Of a DNA stretch of 64,000 nt, positions 45,172-54,591 are shown one piece after another. Every line of letters begins with the position of its first letter. Within the stretch, counting starts at the first letter, position 1. The notes below the pieces were generated by a model. The model was not told the DNA's origin. It made no database searches and saw only the letters and a list, made by a program, of their open reading frames with translations. The DNA is from Novosphingobium hassiacum. GTDB lineage: Bacteria; Pseudomonadota; Alphaproteobacteria; Sphingomonadales; Sphingomonadaceae. The stretch lies in assembly GCF_014196055.1 (NCBI RefSeq), contig NZ_JACICY010000011.1, positions 1 through 64,000 of the forward strand, in the 5' to 3' direction. A program made the position numbers and the translations under genes.

Positions 45172-47469
45172 ATGCGTATCGTCGCCGTGCTGCTTGCCAG
45201 CACCTCGCTTTTCGTCAGCCCCGCCTTTGCCGCAGATGAACCCGCCCCCGCAGCAGATACCGCGCTTGCGGCCGATGGCGGTGAAGCAGAGATCGTCGTG
45301 CTCGGGCAGGGCCAGACCCGTCAGGTGCAGGAGCTTTCGACCGCAGAACTGACCATCCTCGCCTCGGGCACCAGCCCGCTGAAGGCGATCGAGAAGCTGC
45401 CGAGCGTCAACTTCCAGTCCGCCGATGCTTTTGGCAACTACGAATGGTCAACGCGCATCACCATCCGCGGCTTCAACCAGAACCAGCTCGGCTTCAATCT
45501 CGACGGCATCCCGCTGGGTGACATGTCCTATGGCAACAGCAATGGCCTGCATATCAGCCGCGCCATCTCACCTGAGAACATCGGCGTAACCCGCGTCAGC
45601 CAGGGTTCGGGCTCGATCACCGCGCAATCGACCAACAACCTGGGCGGCACGCTCGAATTCTTCTCGGTCGATCCCAAGGATGTGCTCGGAGCAGATTTCA
45701 GCGCCTCCTACGGTTCGGCCAATACGTGGCGCGGGTTTGCGCGTGTCGGCCTTGGCACAGCAGATGGCGCGCGCGCGTTCGCCTCGGTCCAGTATCAGGA
45801 CGGCGACAAGTGGAAGGGCGACGGTAAGCAGCGCACCCTCATGGTCAACGCCAAGGGCATTGTGCCGCTGGGCAATGACGTCGAACTGGACGGCACGATC
45901 AGCTATTCCGACCGGGCCGAGCAGGATTATCAGGATCTCAGCCTCGCCCAGTTGAACCGCCTCGGTTATGACTGGGACAACTTCGGCCCTTCGAACTATG
46001 CGCTGGCCATCAAGGTTGCCGACATTGCAGCCAACCGTGGCGACAGTGGTACGACGCCGCTCAACCCCGCCGCCGGCACCACCTATCCCGCGCCGATTAC
46101 GACTGCGGACGATGCCTATTACGACGCTTCGGGCCTGCGCAAGGACACGCTTGCCTCGCTCGGCCTGACGGTGCCGTTTGCCGACACTGCCGTGTTCAAG
46201 GTCAAGGGCTACTACCACGAGAACGACGGTCAGGGCACGTGGGGCAGCCCTTACGTTAACAGCCCGAGCGGCGTGCCGATGGCGCTGCGCACGACCGAGT
46301 ACGACATCAAGCGCAAGGGTGTGTTTGCTTCGATCTCGAACACGTACGGCGCCAACAACCTCACCGTCGGCGGCTGGTACGAAAAGAACGACTTCATCCA
46401 GTCGCGCAAGTTCTACGGCTACGAAAGCCGCACCAACCCCGGCCGCGATCACCTGAAGTTCCAGAGCAATCCGATCTTCACGCAGTGGTCGATCGCGTTC
46501 GAAACCGACACCATCCAGTATTACGTCAACGACGACATTAACCTGGGTGACCTCAAGGTGAACCTTGGTTGGAAGGGGTTCTCGGTCGACACCAACGCCT
46601 TTGCGTTGGTCAACACCAGCGGGCTCGCCACGGGTGACATCAAGGTTGAGGACTGGTTCCAGCCGCATGTTGGCCTGAACTACAAGCTGGGCGGCGGCGT
46701 CGAAGCCTTCGCCGGGTTCACGCAGGTTACCCGTGCGTTCCAAGCGTCGGCAACCAGCGGGCCGTTCTCCACCAGCCAGGCCGGGTTCAACAAGATCAAG
46801 GGCACGCTCAAGCCGGAAAGCTCGGACACGTATGAAGCGGGCTTGCGTTACAGCACCGGTATAATCAACGCGTCGCTTGCGGGTTACTACGTCAAGTTCC
46901 GCGACCGTCTGTTGGTTCTTCCTACCTCGGTCGGTATCGTCGGATCGGCCAACGTGCTGCAGAACGTCGGCTCGGTTCGGGCGCTGGGTCTCGAAGCCGC
47001 GCTCGACGTCAAACTGCCCGGCGGCTTTGGTGCGTTCGCATCATACAGCTACAACGACACGACCTATCGCGATGACGTGACCATCACCACGGGCGCGGTC
47101 CCCACCGTGTTGCCCACAGCAGGCAAGTCCGTGGTCGATACGCCCAAGCATCTGCTTCATGGCGAACTTTCGTATGACAGCGATACGGCGTTCGGTCGCA
47201 TCGGCGTAAACTACATGTCTAAGCGGTACTTCACTTATCTCAATGACATGTCGGTGCCCGGACGCGCGCTCGTCGATGCTACGGTGGGTTACCGCCTCGA
47301 TATCGGCCAGCGCCAGCCGGTTGAACTGCAGCTCAACGCGGTGAACCTGTTCGACAAGCGCTACGTCGCCACGATCGGGTCGAACGGCTTCGGCTTCAGC
47401 GGCGACAACCAGACGCTGCTGGCGGCCGCACCGCGCCAGGTGTTCGTCACGCTCAAGGCGGGCTTCTGA
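45172..47469 (+). CDS. TonB-dependent receptor, probably phosphate-compound related
   Basis: 765 residues from ATG 45172 (MRIVAVLLASTSLFVSPAFA; signal peptide cleaved near AFA-AD). Plug: LSTAELTILASGTSPLKAIE, NFQSADAFGNYEWSTRITIR with GFNQNQLGFNLDGIPLG, and VSQGSGSITAQSTNNLGGTL; barrel ends in QVFVTLKAGF. The NNLGGTLEF and SYGNSNGLHI plug style is that of sphingomonad receptors often paired with phosphatase or phytase-like enzymes. The next gene, 2 bp away, is a nucleotide pyrophosphatase/phosphodiesterase, and ppk1-ppx is divergent. Import of a phosphorylated compound is therefore a reasonable inference. Confidence 0.92.
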   Translation: MRIVAVLLASTSLFVSPAFAADEPAPAADTALAADGGEAEIVVLGQGQTRQVQELSTAELTILASGTSPLKAIEKLPSVNFQSADAFGNYEWSTRITIRGFNQNQLGFNLDGIPLGDMSYGNSNGLHISRAISPENIGVTRVSQGSGSITAQSTNNLGGTLEFFSVDPKDVLGADFSASYGSANTWRGFARVGLGTADGARAFASVQYQDGDKWKGDGKQRTLMVNAKGIVPLGNDVELDGTISYSDRAEQDYQDLSLAQLNRLGYDWDNFGPSNYALAIKVADIAANRGDSGTTPLNPAAGTTYPAPITTADDAYYDASGLRKDTLASLGLTVPFADTAVFKVKGYYHENDGQGTWGSPYVNSPSGVPMALRTTEYDIKRKGVFASISNTYGANNLTVGGWYEKNDFIQSRKFYGYESRTNPGRDHLKFQSNPIFTQWSIAFETDTIQYYVNDDINLGDLKVNLGWKGFSVDTNAFALVNTSGLATGDIKVEDWFQPHVGLNYKLGGGVEAFAGFTQVTRAFQASATSGPFSTSQAGFNKIKGTLKPESSDTYEAGLRYSTGIINASLAGYYVKFRDRLLVLPTSVGIVGSANVLQNVGSVRALGLEAALDVKLPGGFGAFASYSYNDTTYRDDVTITTGAVPTVLPTAGKSVVDTPKHLLHGELSYDSDTAFGRIGVNYMSKRYFTYLNDMSVPGRALVDATVGYRLDIGQRQPVELQLNAVNLFDKRYVATIGSNGFGFSGDNQTLLAAAPRQVFVTLKAGF

Positions 47470-47471
47470 CG

Positions 47472-48827
47472 ATGGGGGGCCTTTCGACCGCGAAGGCCTT
47501 CGTCGCGGGCGTCGCACTGCTTGGCAGTGCGGCGCCCGTCGTCGCAAAGGCCGAACCCGTCCTGCTCATCTCGATCGACGGGTTGCGCCCCGGTGACATC
47601 CTCGAGGCCGAGAAGCGCGGACTCAAGGTGCCGAACTTACGGCGTTTCCTGAAGGACGGTGCTTACGCCGCGGGCGTAACCGGCAACCTGCCGACAGTGA
47701 CCTACCCCAGCCACACCACGCTGATCACCGGGGTCGCGCCCGCCCGCCACGGCATCGTCTCGAACAACACCTTCGATCCCAAACAGATCAACTACGGCGG
47801 GTGGTACTGGTACGCGCAGGACATCAAGGCCGAAACGCTGTGGGACGCCGCGCACAAGGCCGGGCTGTCAACGGGCAACGTCCACTGGCCGGTCAGCGTC
47901 GGCACCAAGGCGCTGACGTGGAACCTGCCGCAGATCTGGCGTTCGGGCCATGGCGACGACCGCAAGTTGCTCAGCGCGCTGTCGACCGATGGCCTTTACG
48001 ATGCGCTCGAACATGATTGCGGAGCTTATGCCGGTGGCATCGACGAAGGCATCGATGCCGACGAAACCCGCGCGAAGTTTGCCGCGCGGCTGATCGAAAC
48101 GAAGAAGCCGCAATTCACGACCGTTTATCTGGCAGCGCTTGACCATGAGGAGCACCTGTTCGGGCCCGGTTCGCCGCAAGCCAATGCCGTGCTCGAACGG
48201 CTCGATGCCGCCGTTGGCAAGCTGGTTGCTGCAGAGTTGGCGGCACACCCCGATGCGACGGTGGCGGTGGTCAGCGATCATGGCTTTGTCGGGACCGACA
48301 CCGAGATCAACCTGTTCCGCCCGTTCATCGATGCGGGGCTGATCAAGCTGGGAGCCGATGGCAAGGTGGCGACGTGGGAGGCAATGCCGTGGTCATCGGG
48401 AGGCTCGGTTGCGGTCGTGCTCGCACGACCCGCCGATGCCGCGCTGACCGAGAAGGTCGGGGCCTTGTTGCGTTCACTCGCGGGCGATCCGCAAAACCGC
48501 ATTGCGCGTGTTGTCGGGCAAGCCGAAATCACGAAGATGGGCGGCAACCCGGAGGCCGCGTTCTTCGTCGATCTCAAGCCCGGCGCGCTGGCTGGCGGCT
48601 TTGCCGCAGATGCGCCGCTCGTCAAACCGTCGCGCTACAAGGGCATGCACGGCTATTTCCCTGCCATGCCGGAGATGCGCTCGACCTTCCTGATCATGGG
48701 CAAGGGCGTTGCTGCAGGGCGCAACCTTGGCGAGATCGACATGCGCGCAATAGCACCGACGCTTGCCGCGAAGCTTGGTGTGGCCCTGACAGAAGCGCAG
48801 GCAAAACCGCTGGTTATCGCGCCATGA
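47472..48827 (+). CDS. Nucleotide pyrophosphatase/phosphodiesterase (NPP, alkaline phosphatase superfamily)
   Basis: 451 residues with an N-terminal signal peptide (VAGVALLGSAAPVVAKA). Hydrolyses phosphodiester or pyrophosphate bonds outside the cytoplasm. Metal and nucleophile motifs: LLISIDGLRPGDI (first Asp), NLPTVTYPSHTTLITG with the nucleophilic Thr, ARHGIVSN, LAALDHEEHLFGPGS (Asp/His pair), and VVSDHGF. The spacing matches ENPP-like enzymes such as Xanthomonas NPP. Probably secreted to the periplasm, releasing phosphate or nucleosides, in an operon with the TonB receptor. Confidence 0.93.
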   Translation: MGGLSTAKAFVAGVALLGSAAPVVAKAEPVLLISIDGLRPGDILEAEKRGLKVPNLRRFLKDGAYAAGVTGNLPTVTYPSHTTLITGVAPARHGIVSNNTFDPKQINYGGWYWYAQDIKAETLWDAAHKAGLSTGNVHWPVSVGTKALTWNLPQIWRSGHGDDRKLLSALSTDGLYDALEHDCGAYAGGIDEGIDADETRAKFAARLIETKKPQFTTVYLAALDHEEHLFGPGSPQANAVLERLDAAVGKLVAAELAAHPDATVAVVSDHGFVGTDTEINLFRPFIDAGLIKLGADGKVATWEAMPWSSGGSVAVVLARPADAALTEKVGALLRSLAGDPQNRIARVVGQAEITKMGGNPEAAFFVDLKPGALAGGFAADAPLVKPSRYKGMHGYFPAMPEMRSTFLIMGKGVAAGRNLGEIDMRAIAPTLAAKLGVALTEAQAKPLVIAP

Positions 48828-49168
48828 CCGACCGGGCAGACTGCGCGCCCCGACCTGCGCGCGGTCTGCCTGTCGTGTTGCGGGTTCTTGACCAAGCGGG
48901 AATGCAATTGGCGAATCATCGCGGCGCGCGCCAAGACGAATCCAAGAGCACAACCGATCCATCGGACTTTATGAAACGCGGCCTTTATCGCACGTTCGAC
49001 AACTTCCTCGGCGAATGCGCGCATGTGCATGAGGATGCGGGCGACGCGTTTCCTTTTTTGCTGCGCGAGATTTACGAGACGCTGGGCTTTTCTCCGGCGT
49101 ACGACGATCTGCCGTTCCAGGAAGTACCGCGCGGCAGGGCTCGTGACCGGCGGCCCCTTGCGCTTTAA
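48824..49168 (+). CDS. Hypothetical protein
   Basis: 114 residues from ATG 48824, overlapping the NPP stop by 4 bp. The first half is poorly structured; the second has LYRTFDNFLGECAHVHEDAG and FPFLLREIYETLGFSPAYDD, which look genuine. An inner ATG at 48972 (MKRGLYRTFDNF) could be the true start. No family known. Confidence 0.5.
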   Translation: MTDRADCAPRPARGLPVVLRVLDQAGMQLANHRGARQDESKSTTDPSDFMKRGLYRTFDNFLGECAHVHEDAGDAFPFLLREIYETLGFSPAYDDLPFQEVPRGRARDRRPLAL

Positions 49169-49192
49169 GCCTGTTGGTCCGACTTAAGGGCC

Positions 49193-50074
49193 ATGACAGA
49201 AGAAGAAAAGCAGCACGAGCTGACCAAAGGCAAGTTCTACAAGGCCGAGCAGGAAGCCGGTTTCGTCGAGAGCCAGCCCCGAACCACCCCGCAGCAGCAG
49301 GACCCCGCTTACAGACTGGCGTTCCGCGATACCGATTTCCTCCTGCGCGAGGAATTGCGGCCGGTGCGGTTCCAGCTGGAACTGCTCAAGCCGGACATGC
49401 TGCTCGACGAAGCGGGAATCGGATCGACGCTGGTGATCTACGGGTCGGCCCGGATCCCATCGCCAGAGATGGCCGAAGCCGCGCTCGCCACAGCGACCAC
49501 GCCTGAGAAAAAGGCGGTGATCGAGCGGCTTGTCGCCAAGTCGCAGTACTATGAAGAAGCACGCAAACTGGCGCATACCGCCAGTTCGTGCGGGATCGTC
49601 GAAAACGGCCAGCGTCAGTTCGTGATCTGCTCGGGCGGCGGGCCGTCGATCATGGAAGCAGCGAATCGCGGGGCCACCGAGGCCGGTCAGGAATCGATCG
49701 GGCTCAACATCGTCTTGCCGCACGAGCAGGCACCCAACGGTTATGTCACGCCGCATTTATCGTTTCAGTTTCACTATTTCGCCCTGCGCAAGATGCACTT
49801 CCTGTTGCGCGCCCGCGCGGTCGCGGTGTTCCCCGGCGGTTTCGGCACCTTCGACGAATTCTTCGAGCTGCTGACCCTGATCCAGACCGGCAAGATGAAG
49901 CCGATCCCGGTGCTGCTGTTCGGCAAGGACTACTGGAGCCGGGTGATCAACTTCCAGGCACTGGCCGAGGAAGGCGTGATCAACTTCGAAGACCTTGAAT
50001 TGTTTACCTTGGTCGATACCGCCGATGACGCCTGGGCGCATATCGTCAAGTTCTACGACCTCGATTGCGACTGA
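49193..50074 (+). CDS. LOG family protein (Rossmann-fold, cytokinin riboside 5'-monophosphate phosphoribohydrolase-like)
   Basis: 293 residues. LOG family signature PGGFGTFDEFFE lies around residues 214-225, preceded by GGGPSIMEAANRGA; together these form the nucleotide 5'-monophosphate site. An N-terminal extension of about 75 residues (QHELTKGKFYKAEQEAGFVE, DTDFLLREELRPVRFQLELL) marks the long bacterial group often mislabelled lysine decarboxylase. Substrates in bacteria are AMP-like N-glycosides. Preceded by its own leader; converges on thiD with 1 bp between stops. Confidence 0.9.
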   Translation: MTEEEKQHELTKGKFYKAEQEAGFVESQPRTTPQQQDPAYRLAFRDTDFLLREELRPVRFQLELLKPDMLLDEAGIGSTLVIYGSARIPSPEMAEAALATATTPEKKAVIERLVAKSQYYEEARKLAHTASSCGIVENGQRQFVICSGGGPSIMEAANRGATEAGQESIGLNIVLPHEQAPNGYVTPHLSFQFHYFALRKMHFLLRARAVAVFPGGFGTFDEFFELLTLIQTGKMKPIPVLLFGKDYWSRVINFQALAEEGVINFEDLELFTLVDTADDAWAHIVKFYDLDCD

Positions 50075-50075
50075 A

Positions 50076-50822
50076 TCAACGCACCGCCTGATGGCCGAGC
50101 GGGCCGTGGCCTGCGCCGAACCCCGGAGCTGCCAGCAAGGCTGCGCGGACGAATGCGCGCGCGCCTTCGACGGCAGCCTCTAGTGAAGCACCGCGTGCGA
50201 GCAGCGTGGCGATGGCGCTGGACATCGTGCAGCCGGTGCCGTGGGTGTGGCGGGTGTCGATGCGGGGGGCGGTCCAGAGCTTCTCTGGCTGGCCGGGGAT
50301 CACCAGCCGGTCGATGACCTCCGGCCCGAGCGCATCGCCACCCTTGGCGATATAGGCGATGCGGCGCGCGTGCATGCCTGGGTCACCGCCGAGCGCTTCG
50401 AGTTCGGGCACATTGGGCGTGGTCAGCGTCGCCAGCGCCATCAGCCGCTCGAACGCGGCAATCGTCGCGGCATCTGCGAGAGCCGCGCCGCTGGTGGCGA
50501 TCATCACCGGGTCGAACACGATGGGGATGGACAGGCGTTCGAGCCGGTCGGCCACCACTGCTGCGATCTCGGGGGCCCCAAGCATGCCGATCTTCACCGC
50601 ATCGACGCCGATGTCGTTGACGCAGGCGTCGATCTGCGCTGCGACCATCTCCGGATCGACGGCCATGACCGAACGAACTCCGGTCGTGTCCTGCGCGGTC
50701 AGCGCGCAGATTGCGGTCATCGCGTAGCCGCCGAGCATGGTGACGGTCTTGATGTCGGCCTGAATACCGGCGCCGCCGCTGGAATCGGAACCGGCGATGG
50801 AAAGGATGCGGGGAGGGGTCAT
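50076..50822 (-). CDS. thiD: Hydroxymethylpyrimidine/phosphomethylpyrimidine kinase
   Basis: Phosphorylates HMP and HMP-P in thiamine synthesis. 248 residues of ribokinase-like fold: ILSIAGSDSSGGAGIQADIK at the start, GGYAMTAICALTAQDTTGV, VFDPVMIATSGA, and the catalytic DTRHTHGTGCTMSSAIA anion hole. No thiamine riboswitch motif is apparent upstream, where an inverted repeat lies instead. Confidence 0.95.
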   Translation of the reverse strand: MTPPRILSIAGSDSSGGAGIQADIKTVTMLGGYAMTAICALTAQDTTGVRSVMAVDPEMVAAQIDACVNDIGVDAVKIGMLGAPEIAAVVADRLERLSIPIVFDPVMIATSGAALADAATIAAFERLMALATLTTPNVPELEALGGDPGMHARRIAYIAKGGDALGPEVIDRLVIPGQPEKLWTAPRIDTRHTHGTGCTMSSAIATLLARGASLEAAVEGARAFVRAALLAAPGFGAGHGPLGHQAVR

Positions 50823-50848
50823 GTCTTGGGGCTACGGGAGCGCGCGTG

Positions 50849-50921
50849 CTTCGACAAGCTCAGCATGAGCGAGTTTATTTGGCATTCCGGCTACCCTCCG
50901 CTCATCCTGAGCCTGTCGAAG
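50849..50921. repeat. Intergenic inverted repeat (CTTCGACAAGCTCAG type)
   Basis: Arms 50849-50870 and 50900-50921 pair over about 22 bp with few mismatches, around a 29-bp loop. This CTTCGACA...TGTCGAAG repeat occurs many times in sphingomonad genomes between genes, like enterobacterial REP/ERIC elements. It separates DUF1272 and thiD. Confidence 0.75.
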
Positions 50922-50936
50922 GATGCCGCGCAAACC

Positions 50937-51161
50937 TCACCCTTTGAACTTGCGCTCGGTCGAAGGCGGGTGCTTCCCATGCAACGACTTCGAGCGGGTC
51001 GGGCGGTCCGTCAGCTCGCCACCGCAGTTGGGGCAGCGATCGTCGAGCGCATCCGCGCACTCCGCGCAGAAGGTGCATTCGAACGAGCAGATGAACGCGC
51101 CGGGTGCCTGCGCCGGAAGGTCGTTGCCGCAGCGTTCGCAGTCGGGGCGCATCTCGAGCAT
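50937..51161 (-). CDS. DUF1272 domain protein
   Basis: 74 residues, cysteine-rich: MRPDCERCGNDLPAQAPGAF, then CSFECTFCAECAD and CPNCGGELTDRP. Seven or eight Cys suggest two zinc sites. DUF1272 is a small widespread family of unknown role. Start overlaps the glmM stop by 1 bp, so it is translated with glmM. Confidence 0.9.
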   Translation of the reverse strand: MLEMRPDCERCGNDLPAQAPGAFICSFECTFCAECADALDDRCPNCGGELTDRPTRSKSLHGKHPPSTERKFKG

Positions 51162-52498
51162 CAGACGGCCTTGCGTACGGCGTTGCAGATCGTGTCGACC
51201 ACCGCCTCGACTTCGGCGGCATCGTCGCCCTCGGCCATCACGCGAATGACGGGTTCGGTGCCGGAGGGGCGGATGACCAGACGGCCCCGACCGGCCAGTT
51301 GCGCCTCGGCTTCGGCGATGACTTGCCTGACGCTGTCGACCTCAAGCGGCTTGCCGCCGGCAAAGCGAACATTCTTGAGCAGTTGCGGCACCGGGTCGAA
51401 AAGGTGGAGCAATTCACTTGCAGGCTTGCCCGACGAGACTAGCGCTGCCAGCACCTGCAGCGCGGCCACCGTGCCGTCGCCGGTCGTCGCGTGGTCGGTG
51501 AGGATCATGTGGCCCGATTGTTCTCCACCCACGTTGAACCCGCCCGACCGCATTCGTTCGAGAACATGCCGGTCGCCGACCGCAGTGCGCTCCAGTGTCA
51601 GCCCCTGCGCGCCGAGATAGCGCTCCAAGCCGAGGTTCGACATCACCGTGGCCACCACGCCGCCGCCGCGCAATTCCCCGCGCGCTGCCAGTTGCGTGCC
51701 GATCAGCGCCATGATCTGGTCACCGTCCACCGTCTGGCTCTTTTCGTCGACCACGATCAGCCGGTCGGCATCACCATCGAGGGCAATGCCGATGTCGGCG
51801 CGCGTTTCGCGGACTTTATCCTTGATCGCATCGAGATGGGTCGATCCGACATTGAGGTTGATGTTCTTGCCGTTGGGTTCGACCCCCATCGCGATGACTT
51901 CGGCACCCAGTTCCCACAGCGCCGAGGGCGTCACGTGGTAGGCTGCACCGTTCGCACAATCGATCACAATGCGCAGGCCGTCGAGGCGAACGTTGTCGGG
52001 CAGGCTCGCCTTGACCGCATGAATGTAGCGCCCGCGCGCATCCTCGATCCGCCGCGCGCGGCCGACCTGTGTGGCATCGGCCAGTTCCATTTCCTGACCG
52101 AGCAAGGCTTCGATGCTGAGCTCGGCTTCGTCAGACAGCTTGAATCCGTCGGGCCCGAACAGCTTGATGCCGTTGTCCTCGTAGGGGTTGTGGCTGGCCG
52201 ATATCATCACGCCCAGATCCGCGCGCATCGACCGCGTCAGCATCGCGACGGCAGGCGTGGGCATCGGGCCGAGCAGGACGACGTCCATGCCGACCGAGGT
52301 AAAGCCTGCGACCATCGCGCTTTCCATCATGTAGCCCGACAGGCGCGTGTCCTTGCCGATGACCACGCGATGGCGGTGATCGCCGCGCTGGAAATAGGTC
52401 CCGGCGGCCTGCCCCACCTTCATCGCGGTGGCGGCGGTCATTACGCCGGCATTGGTCCGGCCACGGATGCCATCGGTGCCGAAGAACTTGCGTGCCAT
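51161..52498 (-). CDS. glmM: Phosphoglucosamine mutase
   Basis: Converts glucosamine-6-P to glucosamine-1-P for UDP-GlcNAc, hence for peptidoglycan and LPS. 445 residues; phosphoserine S102 in [15 protein letters not shown], Mg-binding [12 protein letters not shown], sugar loop GGEQSGHMI, and phosphate loop [16 protein letters not shown]-terminus [10 protein letters not shown] is diagnostic of GlmM against other phosphohexomutases. Confidence 0.97.
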   Translation of the reverse strand: MARKFFGTDGIRGRTNAGVMTAATAMKVGQAAGTYFQRGDHRHRVVIGKDTRLSGYMMESAMVAGFTSVGMDVVLLGPMPTPAVAMLTRSMRADLGVMISASHNPYEDNGIKLFGPDGFKLSDEAELSIEALLGQEMELADATQVGRARRIEDARGRYIHAVKASLPDNVRLDGLRIVIDCANGAAYHVTPSALWELGAEVIAMGVEPNGKNINLNVGSTHLDAIKDKVRETRADIGIALDGDADRLIVVDEKSQTVDGDQIMALIGTQLAARGELRGGGVVATVMSNLGLERYLGAQGLTLERTAVGDRHVLERMRSGGFNVGGEQSGHMILTDHATTGDGTVAALQVLAALVSSGKPASELLHLFDPVPQLLKNVRFAGGKPLEVDSVRQVIAEAEAQLAGRGRLVIRPSGTEPVIRVMAEGDDAAEVEAVVDTICNAVRKAV

Positions 52499-52583
52499 CG
52501 GAAACTATTTCCTCGCTGTCTGGGCCGCGCGGCGCGGCGTGCTGCATTGCTATGGGACGCGACATAGCTAATGTCATCTCAAG

Positions 52584-53891
52584 ATGACCTTACCAAATTC
52601 CGAAAAATCATCCGCGCAAGCTTCACCGACCGCGCTTCCCCCGATTGCGCAGGTCCCCGCGCTATGGACCTTTGTCGGTCTGGTCGCAGGGCTAGTCGGG
52701 GGGCTGACGGTTGCGTTCTTCGCACCCGAGGGTCTTCCGCTTATCACGACATGGGTCCAGCCCATCGGCGAGATGTGGCTGCGCGGCCTGCAGGCAACGA
52801 TCGTGCCGCTGGTCGCTGCGTTGCTGTTTACCGGCGTCACGCAGGCCGTGGCGATGGCCAGTGCGGGCGCAATGGCGCGGCGCAGCCTTGGCATGTTTCT
52901 GGGATTCCTGGCGTTCAGCGCGGGTATTTCGTTGCTGGTCACGCCTGCATTGCTGACGCTTTTGCCCGTTCCTGCCGAAGCAGGCGCTGCGCTGCGCACC
53001 AGTCTTGTTGCAGCGCCGACCGGACCGGTGCCGGGTGTCGCCGAGTTCCTGCGCTCGATTGTGCCGACCAACGTGATCGACGCTGCGGCCAACGACCGTA
53101 TGTTGCCGCTGATCCTGTTCATGTCGGTGTTTGCGCTGGCGGTCGGACGGTTGGCCCGGCCGCAGCGCGAGGTAATGACCACGTTCTTTGCCGCGTTAGC
53201 CTCCGCCATGCTGGTGGTGATCGGCTGGGTGCTGGCGCTCGCGCCGCTGGGCGTGTTCGCGCTGAGCATGGCGGTGGCCGCAACCAGCGGGATCGCCGCG
53301 ATCGGCGCGTTGGCGCATTATGTCATTATCGTCGTGCTTACCGGGTCGGTCGTGCTGATTGCGGGCTATGTGTTCGCCGTGGTCATTGCGCGCCAGCCGC
53401 TGGGCGCGTTTGCCCGTGCGATGCTGCCGGTGCAGACGATTGCGCTATCGACGCAATCGTCATTGGCGTCGCTACCCGCGATGCTGGGCGCCTGCCGCAA
53501 ACTGGGGGTGCGCGAGACGACGTCGGAGTTCGTGATGCCGCTGGCGGTGGCGCTGTTCCGCGCGACGAGCCCGGCGATGAACCTGGCGGTCGCGATCTAT
53601 GTCGCGCACCTTTACGGAGTCACGCTGACGCCGATGCTGATGTTCTCGGCCTGGGTCGTGGCGATCCTCGTCTCGTTGAGTTCGGTGAGCCTCCCCGGTT
53701 CGATCAGCTTCGTCGCTTCGGTTGGCCCCATCGCGATCGCGATGAACGCGCCGCTCGCGCCGCTGGCGCTGCTGGTAGCAGTTGAGGTGCTGCCCGATCT
53801 GATGCGCACGCTGGGCAACGTTACGCTCGACGTCGCGGTGACGTCTGCGGTCGATCGTCGGTCTCGTCGCAGCCCTGAGGCGACGATCTGA
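52584..53891 (+). CDS. Dicarboxylate/amino acid:cation symporter (DAACS family)
   Basis: 435 residues, eight predicted membrane helices with two re-entrant loops as in GltPh/DctA. Motifs: LRGLQATIVPLVAALLFTGV, ALSTQSSLASLPAMLGACRK (serine-rich HP1 loop), and ALFRATSPAMNLAVAIYVAH (TM7 NMD-like region; the usual NMDGT reads SPAMN here, so substrate choice may differ), SSVSLPGSISFVASVGPIAI (HP2). A proton or sodium gradient would drive uptake. Single gene, divergent from glmM. Confidence 0.85.
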   Translation: MTLPNSEKSSAQASPTALPPIAQVPALWTFVGLVAGLVGGLTVAFFAPEGLPLITTWVQPIGEMWLRGLQATIVPLVAALLFTGVTQAVAMASAGAMARRSLGMFLGFLAFSAGISLLVTPALLTLLPVPAEAGAALRTSLVAAPTGPVPGVAEFLRSIVPTNVIDAAANDRMLPLILFMSVFALAVGRLARPQREVMTTFFAALASAMLVVIGWVLALAPLGVFALSMAVAATSGIAAIGALAHYVIIVVLTGSVVLIAGYVFAVVIARQPLGAFARAMLPVQTIALSTQSSLASLPAMLGACRKLGVRETTSEFVMPLAVALFRATSPAMNLAVAIYVAHLYGVTLTPMLMFSAWVVAILVSLSSVSLPGSISFVASVGPIAIAMNAPLAPLALLVAVEVLPDLMRTLGNVTLDVAVTSAVDRRSRRSPEATI

Positions 53892-53976
53892 AGCTCTGCG
53901 CCGCCGGGCCGGGCAACCGACCGCGGCTTCAAGCGTTGGGCGGGTGAACGCGTTTCACTCAAGGACCAAACCGACA

Positions 53977-54591
53977 ATGGCTATCCAACTTCCCCCGCTG
54001 CCTTATGCCGACGATGCGCTGGCACCTGCAATTTCCGCAACCACTCTGCAAACGCACCACGGCAAGCACCACAAAGCCTATGTCGACAAGACAAACGCGG
54101 CGATCGCGGGCACCGATCTTGCCGATGCGACGCTTGAACAGATCATCGCCAGTGCACAGGACAAGGGCGACAAGGGTCTGTTCAACAACTCTGCCCAGGC
54201 CTGGAACCATGCGTTCTACTGGAACAGTCTGACGCCCGCATCATCGCAGCCGACCGGTGAACTGCTGGCTGCGCTCGAAGCCTCGTTCGGATCGTTCGAT
54301 GCGGTGGGCGCCGAACTCGAAGCCCAAGGCACAGCGCATTTCGCGTCGGGCTGGGTATGGCTGGTCGCGCGCGGCGAGGCGATCACGGTCGAGCAGACGC
54401 ATGATGCCGCGACATTCGCGACCGGCGATGCCAAGCCGATCCTGGTGATCGACCTGTGGGAGCACGCCTACTATCTCGATCACAAGAACCTGCGCCCCGA
54501 ATATCTCAAGGCGGTGATCGCACGCCATCTGAACTGGGACTTCGCGAGCGAGAATTTCGACCGCGATGGTGTCTGGACCTATCCGGGCTGA
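53977..54591 (+). CDS. sodB: Superoxide dismutase [Fe]
   Basis: 204 residues from ATG 53977; an upstream in-frame GTG is less likely since homologues begin MAIxLPPLPY. Metal ligands H27, H78, D159 and H163 (ATTLQTHHGKHH; QAWNHAFYW; VIDLWEHAYY). Gln at 74 in SAQAWNH, supplied from the N-terminal half, marks the iron form. It dismutates superoxide in the cytoplasm. Its last 13 bp overlap the 3' end of the convergent AI-2E family gene. Confidence 0.95.
   Translation: MAIQLPPLPYADDALAPAISATTLQTHHGKHHKAYVDKTNAAIAGTDLADATLEQIIASAQDKGDKGLFNNSAQAWNHAFYWNSLTPASSQPTGELLAALEASFGSFDAVGAELEAQGTAHFASGWVWLVARGEAITVEQTHDAATFATGDAKPILVIDLWEHAYYLDHKNLRPEYLKAVIARHLNWDFASENFDRDGVWTYPG

Noticed and set aside
45568..46743. 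391-codon minus-strand frame inside the TonB receptor
   Set aside because: Antisense shadow; the sense product has a signal peptide, plug and barrel end.
50823..50936. Thiamine (TPP) riboswitch before thiD
   Set aside because: No CTGAGA or other conserved THI-box element; the region holds the dispersed inverted repeat instead.
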